Of a DNA stretch of 55,029 nt, positions 26,212 to 35,643 are shown piece after piece (position 1 is the first letter of the stretch; each line of letters opens with the position of its first letter). Both the position numbers and the translations under genes were made by a program. The notes beneath the pieces were generated by a model. That model saw nothing but the letters and a program-made list of their open reading frames with translations. It had not been told where the DNA came from and made no database searches. The stretch is from Sulfobacillus sp. (lineage in GTDB: Bacteria; Bacillota; Sulfobacillia; Sulfobacillales; Sulfobacillaceae): contig DAIDDL010000027.1 of assembly GCA_027309085.1 (NCBI GenBank), forward strand, positions 1 through 55,029, given 5' to 3'.

Positions 26212-26952
26212 ATGGAACGCAGACGGTTTCAGGGAGGGTCATCCGCGTGGGTACATCTCCAGCGGGTGATTTTTCCCATTGCCGGGGCCTATACAGTCAT
26301 CACGGGGCTAGTCTTGTGGAATCGGCTGGCTTACGTACCTGCCCCGTGGCGGACCTCTCTGATCTGGATTACGCTCGTGAACTGGGGATTAACGGCGTGT
26401 CTGCTGGTCACCATCCGCTTTCTGGTCTTGATCCGCCTGATTCAGCCCCTGCAACGCCGCGCCGACTACGACGCATTGACAGGCGTCTACCGCCCAGAAG
26501 TCTTCTGGCAGCGAGCCGATGTGCTGACACGCACCTTGACGGCCTGCGGTAAGCCTTGGGCTTTTGTCTATCTCGACTTGGACGACTTCAAGCAGGTCAA
26601 TGACACGGCAGGGCATTTGACCGGGGATGTCGTCTTGCGAAAGTTTGGGGCGCTGCTCAAAGCCCATCGCCGCCAGGAGGATATCATTGGCCGCTTAGGC
26701 GGGGAAGAGTTTGGCTGGGCACTCAGTGGGTGTACGACAGAGGAAGCGGTCAGTGCGGCAAACCGGCTCTTGGCGGCATTTCAGGCTACGCACTGTGACG
26801 GGCTGGCCGGGACCTGCGCCTTTTCCGCAGGAGTGGCTGGATGGCAAGAGAACGACCCAGTGCCGGATAGCGTGTGGGACGTGGCCCGGCCGGCAGACCG
26901 GGCGCTGTATCAGGCGAAGGCCGGAGGGAAGGGACGGGTGAAGGTGGGGTAG
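26212..26952 (+). CDS. Membrane diguanylate cyclase (GGDEF domain)
   Basis: Two hydrophobic segments (about residues 20-37 and 47-72) precede a GGDEF domain: DYDALTGVYRPEVF, the metal and substrate site DLDDFKQVND, and the signature GGEEF in the active form (Glu for Asp is common). Members make cyclic di-GMP from two GTP. There is no separate sensor domain, only the short membrane part. No inhibitory RxxD is obvious directly before GGEEF. The start ATG lacks a clear ribosome binding site, so the exact start is less certain. Confidence 0.85.
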   Translation: MERRRFQGGSSAWVHLQRVIFPIAGAYTVITGLVLWNRLAYVPAPWRTSLIWITLVNWGLTACLLVTIRFLVLIRLIQPLQRRADYDALTGVYRPEVFWQRADVLTRTLTACGKPWAFVYLDLDDFKQVNDTAGHLTGDVVLRKFGALLKAHRRQEDIIGRLGGEEFGWALSGCTTEEAVSAANRLLAAFQATHCDGLAGTCAFSAGVAGWQENDPVPDSVWDVARPADRALYQAKAGGKGRVKVG

Positions 26953-26972
26953 GGACGGGCAGGAGGGGATGA

Positions 26973-27302
26973 GTGCTGTATACACTACGCTATTATTGCT
27001 ATGACGCTGACGCATATTTGACGATGTACGGGAAAGAGGGCATCAACAAACTCGCTAATTACCATGAAACACTACAACTCCTCAATCAAATACAATCAGG
27101 TCATCACGTAAAGCATGATCAATACAAGATTCGATCGACAGAACAAGGCTCAGAGACCGAACAAGAAAGTATCTATCGGGAGCACATGGTTTCCCGAGTG
27201 CATATTTTGCTTCCTCGTTTGGAAGAGCTCAACCTTCGTAATGTGTTCCGATCTCATCGCGGTTATTATCACATTGGCGACATGATGGTGTACCGGAAGT
27301 AA
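26973..27302 (+). CDS. Hypothetical protein (109 aa)
   Basis: I do not recognise the family. The GTG start at 26973 has AGGAGGGG at good spacing; a nearby ATG in another frame leads to a stop within about a dozen codons. The protein is rich in Tyr, His and Gln, with a helical charged middle and no membrane segment. It lies 20 bp behind the diguanylate cyclase and may be co-transcribed with it, but A+T content is higher than in its neighbour, hinting at a different origin. Confidence 0.5.
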   Translation: MLYTLRYYCYDADAYLTMYGKEGINKLANYHETLQLLNQIQSGHHVKHDQYKIRSTEQGSETEQESIYREHMVSRVHILLPRLEELNLRNVFRSHRGYYHIGDMMVYRK

Positions 27303-27423
27303 TAATAGCTTCAGACGTTTTGTTCCATCACCGATCCCCTCGTCATTTAGACCTGACCATCTATACTTTCTGGAGGCGTTAGGAGCTGCCAAAAATCGAT
27401 TTGAAAGGAGAAAGTAAATTCAC

Positions 27424-28005
27424 ATGACATTCTCTGACTTTAGTATTCCCCGGCATGGTTTGCGATGTCCATATTTGGTGATCGAAGTGTCGCCAGGCCT
27501 ACTCCAGCCTCCACTGGAAGCGGCCCTTCAGGATATTCCTAAAGAGTGCGGCATGACGGTTACCATCCTCCTCGACCAGCATCGTTTGGCGCACCGGTTA
27601 GTTGTCCCTTTACCGTTTCAGTTCCCTACGGATGGTTCGTGGTGGGTGGACATGCATCGAATTAGTTCGCTTATGGCTCGGATGATGCAGGTCGCCCTGC
27701 GCACCAACTCTTGGCAGGGTAGCGTTCGCACGGGTATTGTCACGGAAGGAAACATGCAATTCCGAGACGACGAGGGCAGGCATTGGGCGGCCAACATGGA
27801 ACCTCTGCCTTGGGAATGGGGTACGTTGCTGGCGTGGAAAGAGTGTTGCTCTACCGAGGAAGACTGGCGTCAGCGCTTTATGGCGATGTTGTGCGCATCG
27901 AATAACATTCTCTTTCCCTTACCCGACCCTCCCATTTTGCTACCGGGTGTCCGTGCCGAGCGGGCGGTCTGCTTTCAGGAACTTTTGCCTCAACATAAGA
28001 CCTGA
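27424..28005 (+). CDS. Hypothetical protein (193 aa)
   Basis: No family is recognised. The protein is soluble, with several Trp residues and a segment FPLPDPPILLPGVRAERAV near the end. AAAGGAG lies about 13 bases before the ATG, a slightly long distance. It stands alone between the 109-aa gene and the membrane protein gene at 28189. Confidence 0.5.
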   Translation: MTFSDFSIPRHGLRCPYLVIEVSPGLLQPPLEAALQDIPKECGMTVTILLDQHRLAHRLVVPLPFQFPTDGSWWVDMHRISSLMARMMQVALRTNSWQGSVRTGIVTEGNMQFRDDEGRHWAANMEPLPWEWGTLLAWKECCSTEEDWRQRFMAMLCASNNILFPLPDPPILLPGVRAERAVCFQELLPQHKT

Positions 28006-28188
28006 GACCGCACCCACTTTTATTTGGTGAAACGGATGGCGCGGTGAGTATGGAGACGTTGCGGATTGTGTAGGAGTTGCCGAGGTTGGAGTTTGGGGAA
28101 ACTGCTACACCATAATAGACAGGACCCGAACGTTGGAGTTTGCTGACAGTATAGCGTCCAGCAAATCTTGCATTGAGGAGAATATGCC

Positions 28189-29337
28189 ATGGGGCAGTTG
28201 CCCACCGACAAAACATTTCACCAATCGCATAGTGCATCATCGTCGACAAGAACTATTCTAATCTGGCTCACCATTTTCTTTATCGTAGTATTGGGTCTCT
28301 GGTTTGCACTAGCAGATGCGTTCAAGATCAGCGCGAAAGCCATGGCATTTGCAGGCCAAATGTCGGGCGTGCTATTCACCTTAGGCGGTATTGTCATCGC
28401 ATTGGCGAGCGTAGTTACTCTTGTGTCTATAGAAGACCGCGTCAAAGGCGCCTTTTCGGATGCACAGAACGCTGTCATGGCTCAATACGAATCCCAAGTA
28501 AATGCTCAAGTAGAGGCTCACTTAGCCTTTCTGCGAGCTACGTTAGCGAGTGACTGGCGACAGGCTGATAAAGAATCCCGAGACGCCATTCAAAAGTACC
28601 CCGCATTATCTGGGGTGCGAAGCTTCGTCGGATTGAAAATGTTCGAGCAGGTTCAAAGTGTATTTTACCTAAATCATGTCGACTTTCAAGGAGGTTTCGG
28701 CGCGCGTGCCCGTCCGGATATGGACACTAGCCCGGTACAGGAGGCTTTGGAGTGGTTACAGGAAGCCGTGAAGTGCAATGACCGAACGACAACTTGCCAG
28801 GCTGGCCTCGCCATGTTGTCGGGAATACTTGGGCGCTACGATAAAACCATCGAGTATTTGGAGAACCTACCAGACTCAGAAAAAAACGCTCTTCTCTATC
28901 CCTTAGCGCTAATTAGCTTGGGTCATGCCTGTTCTGGAGAAGAAGGTCGCCTTCGAACAGTAGGCCAACAATTACATATTGAGTGGCCTATCCCGTTACA
29001 GACGGTTAGTCGCTGGATCGCCGATGCAGCTACCACCGCTCACAAGCAAGAAAATGCCTTACCAACATACTTTAAGTGGTGGGTATCCCCCAAGGCCGAG
29101 AGTAGGATCAACACGAAAGAGTATCCACGTGTTGTCCTAATTCGGCCATTCAACACGGGTAAGCCTGAAAATCCAACAAATGCGTCGTATTGGGCGTCTG
29201 GCGATTTTCGCAATGTACCGGAGAGTGATCGGGGTGCAAGCATGCCATTCAGTGAATTAATGCAGCAACTGGGCGAGAGATTTTGGTTTCTGTGCCCAGA
29301 CGACACCGCTCAAACGCGACAGCTATTACACCCGTAG
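28189..29337 (+). CDS. Two-helix membrane protein with TPR-like cytoplasmic part (382 aa)
   Basis: Hydrophobic segments lie at about residues 19-39 and 52-75, close to the N-terminus. The remaining 300 residues are mostly helical; the segments LEWLQEAVKCN...CQAGLAMLSGILGRYDKTIEYL have the look of tetratricopeptide repeats. GAGGAG precedes the ATG at nine bases. A shorter ATG-led frame just upstream ends quickly and is ignored. It may be a membrane-bound scaffold. No catalytic motif was seen. Confidence 0.6.
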   Translation: MGQLPTDKTFHQSHSASSSTRTILIWLTIFFIVVLGLWFALADAFKISAKAMAFAGQMSGVLFTLGGIVIALASVVTLVSIEDRVKGAFSDAQNAVMAQYESQVNAQVEAHLAFLRATLASDWRQADKESRDAIQKYPALSGVRSFVGLKMFEQVQSVFYLNHVDFQGGFGARARPDMDTSPVQEALEWLQEAVKCNDRTTTCQAGLAMLSGILGRYDKTIEYLENLPDSEKNALLYPLALISLGHACSGEEGRLRTVGQQLHIEWPIPLQTVSRWIADAATTAHKQENALPTYFKWWVSPKAESRINTKEYPRVVLIRPFNTGKPENPTNASYWASGDFRNVPESDRGASMPFSELMQQLGERFWFLCPDDTAQTRQLLHP

Positions 29338-29739
29338 AACCCATTGAAGACGAGGGAGCCCAAGTCATGATTCTGCCCGATATCGTTCCGGAAGAAGCGG
29401 GGCGACAGTGCGAAAGATTACCGATGCAAAGTAGTCAAACGCCTGTTGCTCCGGTTCGGGTATCCCTGCGCCCCGCGCTGGTGCCGAAGCCCTGTTAGGT
29501 GCTAAGAACGCCAATGCGCGACGGATCCTTCGCAGCGTCTCGGGATTCTGGCCTTTGTCTCAGGTGCTGACAACGAATCATTCTTCCCGCTCTTGGTGAA
29601 AGTTCGACGACTGACCCGGAACCCAGCCTTCATATCCCCTCCATGTTGGATTCCCGCTAACCTCGTTCGCTCCCGCAACAGGCAACCAGCCTGTGACGTG
29701 GCGGGCTGATTTATTCAATGCCGCTGTATGCATGGTACC
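29338..29739. other. No supported gene
   Basis: Only short frames without ribosome binding sites are present. Confidence 0.35.
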
Positions 29740-29949
29740 TTACGGAGACTTTCGCCAGTTATGGTTCTGCATAAAACTCAAAACGTCTGTGGTCTTAGGC
29801 AGAATGCCACGATACGTCGGCCCGGGAATGAAGGTCAGCAGAATGGCGTAATGATCTGTCTCTTCCTTATACACACCGTCCGCTGGGAAAGGATGTTTTT
29901 GAATGAGTCGGTTTAAATCAGCGAGAGAAGAAAAGTCTGGTATTGCCAA
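29740..29949 (-). CDS. Small hypothetical protein (69 aa), TTG start
   Basis: A TTG start with GGGGGAG about six bases upstream opens a 69-codon frame. The protein (beginning AIPDFSSLADLNRLIQKHPF, later HYAILLTFIPGPTYRG) has a protein-like mix of residues and no known domain. A good sigma-A promoter lies about 40 bp upstream on the same strand, which supports expression. Function is unknown. Confidence 0.5.
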   Translation of the reverse strand: MAIPDFSSLADLNRLIQKHPFPADGVYKEETDHYAILLTFIPGPTYRGILPKTTDVLSFMQNHNWRKSP

Positions 29950-29993
29950 AATAACTCCCCCTATAATTTTGACTTTCCGCCCGTTTTATTCAA

Positions 29994-30021
29994 ATTATAC
30001 CATATGCATCCGTACCCACAA
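29994..30021 (-). promoter_or_regulatory. Sigma-A-type promoter for the 69-aa gene
   Basis: On the minus strand, TTGTGG (30016-30021) and TATAAT (29994-29999) are separated by 16 bp. Transcription would start near 29987, about 38 bases before the TTG start codon. Confidence 0.55.
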
Positions 30022-31085
30022 AGACATCCTTTTGAATACAGGCAAACAGCCCGCACGGCATTCTGCCTGGCAAGGGCTTCCAGGTCGGGGTTTCAGAGAC
30101 CCTTTTGATACAGGGGGTATGGGCGTCATGACGGCTGAAGGGAATGAAGCATGGAAGTGTTGGCGGTATCACAGATGCCAGAGTCAAAGAGCTGTCCTCC
30201 TTAATTCGCAGAGGAGTTCCCCATGCCGCGCTACGCCCGGCAACCTGCGCGCATGAAAATGGGCCTTTCCTGCCCGTTCGCCGTGGCGTAAGCTAGGATT
30301 AGTACCCTGTCCTCCCACGGCCTAAGCCGCATCGGAAGGGGCAGCCGACCAACCGCTTTCACGGGATCTGGGGGGGTCTTAAGGGGGGGTGCCATGCTCT
30401 CGTTTTCCCATTTTTCAGGGCAGGACAGATGAATTGTGGTACGTGTAGGGTGAACACGTCATGGATGGTCTAGCTCATGGTCCCGAAGAGTGTTGCAGAT
30501 AGACCTCTCGCGAGACCTTCCCATCGCGAATATCTTCATTGGTCACAAGAAGTCCTTCGCTGGCCAGTGACGCGATAGGACTCCCCAAATCCTCGCGCAC
30601 CTAATATCGACGGTTTACCAAGGCCTTCGGGCCAATGCCTCCTTTCAGCTTGCTTCCTTCTTCGTTGACGCTACTCTCCCTAGATTCAGTAGCGTATCGC
30701 CACTCGCCTCTGTCGTTTTTTTGACTAAGGTCAGACGGATCTTGTCTGCGCGCTTTCATCGTGAGCTGACGTGTGCTCCAAATCCAAACTCACCTCGGCG
30801 GCTCGCTCGGCCTTCCGATAGCTCACCTCACCGAATCGGGCCCCCTTCTGGACTTTCTTCGGGTCGTCCGTGATGTGGGGCGGCCAAAGGCCTTGCCTTG
30901 CCGTTGGGCCCGGTCCATCCTCGCCCTGACTCAATCGGTCCCAGCGAATGTTACCCCGGTCACTCGATTATAAGAATTCCATCCGGTGTCGCCACCACTG
31001 ATTCCCACGCCAGCTTGTCGCGGAGTATAAGTGTGGACTAGATCTAGATCCTCTACTCCACCTGAATAGGATTCAACTAGGAGCA
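30022..31085. other. Decayed stretch with no supported gene
   Basis: The minus-strand frame at 30731-30934 (with ARFGEVSYRKAERAAEVS) looks partly protein-like, perhaps a transposase remnant, but I cannot assign it. A hairpin-like CTCCCACGGCCTAAGCCGCATCGG near 30312 recalls IS605-type ends. Nothing else is supported. Confidence 0.35.
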
Positions 31086-31093
31086 TCTCGGGA

Positions 31094-31246
31094 CATGCAT
31101 CCCCAGATAAGTCAGGTAGCAGGGAAACGCGCCGCACTTCTCGCTACTTTCGGGAGCATGACGGCCTCTTCGGAGAGCTGTAGCCACCAATTTTCCTCTA
31201 TGTCCTCCATTGGTAGGGTCCCACCTGACTCATCTGGGGATGCATG
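31094..31246. mobile_element. 153-bp MITE with IS1595-like ends and 8-bp target duplication
   Basis: The left end starts CATGCATCCCCAGATAAGTC and the right end, read inward, CATGCATCCCCAGATGAGTC, nearly perfect inverted repeats of about 24 bp. TCTCGGGA occurs directly outside both ends (31086-31093 and 31247-31254), an 8-bp target duplication as made by IS1595-family transposases. There is no frame for a transposase. The same end sequence starts the IS1595 remnant at 53423, which suggests the transposase family that moved it. Confidence 0.85.
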
Positions 31247-31253
31247 TCTCGGG

Positions 31254-31394
31254 ATGTTTATAGTTCGTGCCGGATTGGGCACGTCAACTGGTTGGGAGCC
31301 AATGTCTGCAGAGAAGGCACGGCCCGTGTACAATAAATATCAGGCGGAATCCCGCTCATTTCAAGGCGTCTATGCCGATGGGACGTCTTGGTAG
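31254..31394 (+). CDS. Small frame (46 aa) whose ribosome binding site was displaced by the MITE
   Basis: The frame starts with MFIVRAGLGTSTGWEPMS and ends VYADGTSW. Without the MITE and one target duplication copy, AGGAG (31079-31083) would stand nine bases before this ATG. In the present sequence the ribosome binding site is 170 bp away and the gene is probably silent. No family is recognised. Confidence 0.4.
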   Translation: MFIVRAGLGTSTGWEPMSAEKARPVYNKYQAESRSFQGVYADGTSW

Positions 31395-31513
31395 TAGGGT
31401 GTTCCTGTGAGCTTAGCGATATCCATGGGAGTGACGCCGCAGTAGGTGGGCCACAGCTATTCGGCCGTGGAGGTTTCCTGCCTGTCCCAATATGCTGAAG
31501 GAGGAATGAGCCA

Positions 31514-32266
31514 TTGCCGTATTCGGTGGAAGAAGTCCGCGCACGGATGTTGTCCGCGTGGGACGGTGTTCAGAGTCTGCACGCTGCAGCGCGCGAGAAG
31601 ATATACCAAACGAGTCGACCCGATTCACCCTACAATTCTCCGCACTTTTTGACATGCGAAGACGTCGAGTTCTCCCGTCCTTATCATTACGAGGCATGGT
31701 GGCAAGCCCCCGATCATTGGCGTCATGACCACGACACCTCCTCGCTGACCCGTTTGTCCTATCTCGTGGCGGGCGATGCATGGCGGGTGACGGACGATGG
31801 ACGGCTCGTCCTGCGAGGCACGGTGACGGACTCCCAACGAGGCCCGCGAGCTCAGGGAGAAAACCTCATCTCGGGGCGGCCATATTTGTCGGCGAGCGAC
31901 AACCGCCTTTTATGGGCGTGGCTCAATCCCCAGCTTTGGGCCGCCAGTTTGAGTCTAGTGGTGCTGGAGAGCTCCGATGCGGATGACGTCTTTCACAAGC
32001 GGAACATCGTCCACGTCGTGGCGGGATCGTGGGTCACGGGTCGTGCGTCGTTGGCTGACCAAAAACAATGGCCGCTGGTTGATTGGGACCGTGAACCTCA
32101 AGTATTGGACTATACGAATATATACCAATTGTGGGTGGATATGCGCACCGGGTTTTGCCGACGCATTACAGGCGAGGGCGCTAATGGTCGCCGTTGGGAT
32201 ATTGTGATACACCCTCTCGTCCTTAATGCGCCTGGCGGCATTTCCGACACAGTGTTTCAGCCATGA
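31514..32266 (+). CDS. LolA/MucB-like protein, tandem paralogue 1 (250 aa)
   Basis: AAGGAGGA lies nine bases before a TTG start. Blocks shared with the next gene are SAWDGVQSL, WWQAPDHWRHD, SGRPYLSASDN, LLWAWLNPQLWAASL and QLWVDMRTGFCRRI. The last block, a strand with D-x-R-T-G followed by G-x-x-W-D-I-V, recalls the end of LolA- and MucB-like domains of Firmicutes, which bind lipid or peptide tails. Unlike most of them, it has no signal peptide or anchor. Family assignment is by pattern only; the role is unknown. The two copies probably arose by duplication. Confidence 0.6.
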   Translation: MPYSVEEVRARMLSAWDGVQSLHAAAREKIYQTSRPDSPYNSPHFLTCEDVEFSRPYHYEAWWQAPDHWRHDHDTSSLTRLSYLVAGDAWRVTDDGRLVLRGTVTDSQRGPRAQGENLISGRPYLSASDNRLLWAWLNPQLWAASLSLVVLESSDADDVFHKRNIVHVVAGSWVTGRASLADQKQWPLVDWDREPQVLDYTNIYQLWVDMRTGFCRRITGEGANGRRWDIVIHPLVLNAPGGISDTVFQP

Positions 32267-32870
32267 GACCTCGCCTGAATATTTCGTGGAACACCGTAAA
32301 GCCGATAGGGTGCGCGGGACCGATGCAATAGGAAGTCTTGCGAGGGGATGGGGCCGCTTAACGATCGTGTACCGCCTCGGTCTGCGACCGTGGAGGCCGC
32401 CCCTGGGGTACCAGTTCGCGTCTCCGCACGACAGATCCCAAATGGGCATGACGAGGGGGCTGGGATTACGGGCACGGATTACACCCACAGACAACTACGG
32501 TCTCCAGGAAGAGGCGGGGGGCTAGTCGCTCAGCCGACCGGTGGAAGCGCTTGAGGACCCCTTGGGTTCGCGGCAACGTCGGTCCAGAGCGCGGACTCTG
32601 GACTGTCCTGGCTGAATCATGGGGAACAACAGAAGCGACACGGTGGCGGGAGCAACCTTAACGTCACGGTCCACGACGGAACATTGGGTTCATCGTGGCT
32701 TCCGAGGTCTCGGTCACGCTGGAGAGGGGCAACGAGCCGGACCATGTCGTGTCGCACTCCACTGCGGGTCGCTCGAAATTGATTCGGCCTCATGGGATGC
32801 AATCATGGTGACAAATCTGATGCACTCGGCCACAATCAGGCTATCTGGGAATTGAGGAGGGGAATCTTTC
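32267..32870. other. Spacer between the tandem paralogues, no supported gene
   Basis: Frames are short or lack ribosome binding sites. The stretch may hold the promoter of the second paralogue; none stands out. Confidence 0.35.
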
Positions 32871-33689
32871 GTGACGCCTTATTTTTACAGTCTATTGGAG
32901 GTGCAGCGCAAAATGGTGGCGGCGTGGGACGGAGTCAATTCTCTTTCGGCGAGTGCGACGATGATCTACTTTCCCAGCATGGTCCGCTCAGACCGTCCTC
33001 GGTTTCACGATAAGGCCGAGGCGGGTGGAAAGGTCTTTACGCTGAAAGCGTGGTGGCAACATCCCGATCGGTGGCGCCATGATACCAACTTATTCATTCG
33101 GGACGGCGCCTGCATGAGTTACGTCGGCGTCCACGATCGCTGGTGGGTGTGGCGGAATGAGGCGCTCCAGCATTCCGGATCAGTCACAAGCGCTAAGGAG
33201 CAACAGTTCACGAAGAAATGTTCCTTAACGTGGGGCAGACCTTATCTGACCCCAAAAGAAAACGCGCATTTGTGGCTGTGGATTAATCCCACCATATGGG
33301 TGGCATCATTCAACATGGTCGCCAACAACCGATTATCGCCCTTGCCGGACGCGGTATACGGCGACCACGTGGTTCACCTGCTCGCAGGCCCCGGGTTGGC
33401 TCGTTGTGGGGAGGAAACACCGCACACGCGACAACTGCGAGAGGACTGGAATGCAGTCGATTGGAAGCGCGGTCAAGAGTTAACGGATTTTGGCAACGTC
33501 TTTCAGCTCTGGGTGGATATGCGCACGGGGTTTTGTCGCCGGATGACGAGCGAGGGTTTCAACGGCAGACAATGGGATATTATTGTCGAATCGCTGGAAA
33601 TAAACGGTCACGAGGTCCCCGGTGAAATATTTTGTGGACGTGTACCGGAGGGATCGGGTGGAGATAGTCATTGCCAGCGGCCACTCTAA
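32871..33689 (+). CDS. LolA/MucB-like protein, tandem paralogue 2 (272 aa)
   Basis: A GTG start with GGAGGGG eight bases upstream. It is collinear with the preceding paralogue over its full length: AAWDGVNSL, WWQHPDRWRHD, WGRPYLTPKEN, LWLWINPTIWVASF and QLWVDMRTGFCRRM. It adds the stretch EINGHEVPGEIF near the end, which matches the N-x-P-x-x-x-F ending of LolA-like domains. The C-terminal ~15 residues look unrelated. No signal peptide is seen, so both proteins are predicted to be cytoplasmic. Function is unknown. Confidence 0.6.
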   Translation: MTPYFYSLLEVQRKMVAAWDGVNSLSASATMIYFPSMVRSDRPRFHDKAEAGGKVFTLKAWWQHPDRWRHDTNLFIRDGACMSYVGVHDRWWVWRNEALQHSGSVTSAKEQQFTKKCSLTWGRPYLTPKENAHLWLWINPTIWVASFNMVANNRLSPLPDAVYGDHVVHLLAGPGLARCGEETPHTRQLREDWNAVDWKRGQELTDFGNVFQLWVDMRTGFCRRMTSEGFNGRQWDIIVESLEINGHEVPGEIFCGRVPEGSGGDSHCQRPL

Positions 33690-33830
33690 AGGCTGCTTGT
33701 GACGGTCTAGACAAGCGGGGGCGATAGGTGGCCGCCCATCGGGGGCCGCTCACGGCCCCGAATACGGGGACGTGCGTCCCGCAGGGCAGACGCCGTCCTC
33801 ATTCCCGGCCGGCAGGGCCGTCGAGAGAGG

Positions 33831-33854
33831 CTCCCCCACTGGGTCCGATAAGAA
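33831..33854. repeat. Shared element-end sequence, copy 1
   Basis: CTCCCCCACTGGGTCCGATA and the following AGAA match 35936-35960 except for a few bases. In both places GC-rich DNA to the left changes to A+T-rich DNA to the right. It may be the end of an insertion element. Confidence 0.45.
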
Positions 33855-34682
33855 CGGTTACGTACACGTATCGGATGTTCCCGTGAGATAGGAACGGAAG
33901 GGGCGTTTGTATCTCGGCTGCTCTGCAAAGAAGCCAACGTAGGCGGTTGCATTGTTCTTAAGGGGAATAACAATTTTTGGGCCTTGTCTGCCGCTAGGAA
34001 CGAGATCCTCGCGTTTTATGATGGTCACGGAGGACGCCATGGTAGGAATAGGATGAAAGGTTTTAGGACGTCGGGCCGGAGCTTCCCCTTCGAGTATCGT
34101 ATGGGTTATTTCGTGGTGTCTTTCTTCGATTGCTCCAGCTCTTCGTCATCCCTTGCTGCCAATCGATTGGTTAAGCCGGAGCATCTATTTTCCTTTGGTC
34201 ACTATATCGAACAGGAAGAACGCTACACGTCAAAAGCCCGTTGTCTTGACGGAGATGCCGGTTCCCTCTGGAATGGCCTCCATCACGACGTACAATTCAT
34301 TGGCGAACATGTAAAGCGTGGGTGGTATCGCACGAAAGCCGCTCTCATACTTAACGCCGACGTAAGTGATGTAGCGAATATCCTGCGCAAAAGTCACCAC
34401 AGACTCGACGTCGAGCGAGTGGGTCGAGGGCTATTGGCAAACCCTTTGCGAGTAAAGCGGACGTCAGTCGGTTCCTCGTAAGACTCCCCCGGCTTGAACC
34501 GGGGGAGGTGTTCATCACATCTAGTGGATTCCACTCATGCAGGCTCAGGAGATTCTCACAAAGGTCCCCGATGACTTATTCGTCATACGTCCCGCCTGCG
34601 TTCGAGATTGCGGCAGGGTGGTGTTTGTTTCTGCTCGTTTGAGGTATACTCAGAACAAAAAGTGGTGTTGGCCTTGGGGCAC
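33855..34682. other. No supported gene
   Basis: Frames on both strands (33984-34481 plus; 34240-34480 minus) are open but lack ribosome binding sites and known motifs. A 9-bp hairpin CTCCCCCGG/CCGGGGGAG (34484-34492 with 34499-34507, loop CTTGAA) resembles IS605-type ends. TATACT near 34646 may be the -10 box of the toxin-antitoxin operon. Confidence 0.4.
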
Positions 34683-34952
34683 ATGACGGTAGATGAGCTG
34701 TACGACAAACTGAAAGGCAAGCCGTATGTGGAATGGACTGATCTGGTTCGACTGATCGAAGACGAGTTCCAGGTCAGCTTGGTGGTGGAAGAAAGCCCAG
34801 CCGAAGAAGATGTCGAGGCGATTGCCCACGATCCCGATGTTTTGCGACAAATTCAAATGAGCCAACAGGATCACGAGAATGGTCGCATTTACACGCAGGA
34901 AGCTGGGCTTGAATACTTACAAAACACACTCCATGGGGCTGAACGTGGATAA
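34683..34952 (+). CDS. Antitoxin-like protein (89 aa)
   Basis: The small acidic protein (MTVDELYDKLKGKPYVEWTD, later ESPAEEDVEAIAHDPDV) has a helical, charged composition and overlaps the following toxin-like gene by 20 bp, the normal order antitoxin-toxin. The frame is open to 34608, but the ATG at 34683 fits the start of similar proteins better. No well-spaced ribosome binding site is visible; TTGGGG is weak. No DNA-binding motif is certain. The name rests on arrangement. Confidence 0.55.
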   Translation: MTVDELYDKLKGKPYVEWTDLVRLIEDEFQVSLVVEESPAEEDVEAIAHDPDVLRQIQMSQQDHENGRIYTQEAGLEYLQNTLHGAERG

Positions 34953-35244
34953 ATCGTATCATGTCACGTGGGCAAAAACGGGTATTGATGAATTAGCCGG
35001 AATCCTTGCTTATCCCTCCCCTGTCAAAGAACGGATTTTCGTAGACTCTTTTCATCGGCTCTCCCATTCTCCCACTTTGACGGCAAAACAGATCCAAAAT
35101 GGCCCTTTAGAAGGCTATTGGGTACGGCGCGGACTATACCCGGTTATGCTGATCTTTCAAGTGGATGAAGAGCCCCTTTCAGTTCAGGTCGACGGTATCA
35201 AGTATAGGGCGCAGAATGTGTACTGGATGCGGGGTAAGCGGTAA
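34933..35244 (+). CDS. RelE/ParE-superfamily toxin (103 aa)
   Basis: The sequence follows the RelE/ParE pattern: YHVTWAKTGIDELAGI at the start, then PVKERIFVDSFHRL, PLEGYWVRRGLYPVMLIFQV in the middle and a final VDGIKYRAQNVY. These proteins fold like RNase toxins that cut mRNA on the ribosome or poison gyrase. The ATG at 34933 lies inside the antitoxin gene, so the pair is coupled. The frame is intact, so this module may be active, in contrast to the HEPN/MNT pair at 17.6 kb. Confidence 0.7.
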   Translation: MGLNVDKSYHVTWAKTGIDELAGILAYPSPVKERIFVDSFHRLSHSPTLTAKQIQNGPLEGYWVRRGLYPVMLIFQVDEEPLSVQVDGIKYRAQNVYWMRGKR

Positions 35245-35388
35245 AGCAGCCCCATTGTCCCTGCTGGGAATCTTCCTGCGTAGCGATGGGCCCGGTTTGG
35301 TGTTCATTCGGGGACATTTCTCACACTCTCTAAGTGTAATACGACTCGTCATTGTGCCTGCCTTCAAGCGCCTAAGAGGAAGAGCATT

Positions 35389-35643
35389 CTAGGGAAAACG
35401 TGTTTCCCGCGGAATGTCCTCCCAGCGGATACGCCGGGGGCCGGATGGGAGGGCAGCAAGATCAGTCCCATCTAGCTCGCGCACTACGGTGTTGGCGCGG
35501 GCACGAGAGGAATAAAAGTCATAATCTTGACCCATCGTGAGTACGCCGTGTGTAGGATAGACGAGAATTTGGATGGCTTCGCGTGAGGGTACGCAAGGGG
35601 CCGGCCGCACGATGCGGCGAGGGCGACGATCTTGGGGAATCAT
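35389..35643 (-). CDS. Hypothetical protein (84 aa), weakly supported
   Basis: The frame from ATG 35643 reads MIPQDRRPRRIVRPAPCVPS and later YPTHGVLTMGQDYDFYSSRA, with a protein-like second half. No ribosome binding site precedes the ATG or the upstream in-frame TTG at 35694. It converges with the toxin-antitoxin operon. It may be a remnant. Confidence 0.3.
   Translation of the reverse strand: MIPQDRRPRRIVRPAPCVPSREAIQILVYPTHGVLTMGQDYDFYSSRARANTVVRELDGTDLAALPSGPRRIRWEDIPRETRFP

Noticed and set aside
33984-34481. A 165-codon plus-strand frame ending at an IS605-like hairpin, tested as a tnpB remnant.
   Set aside because: None of the TnpB motifs is present in this frame.
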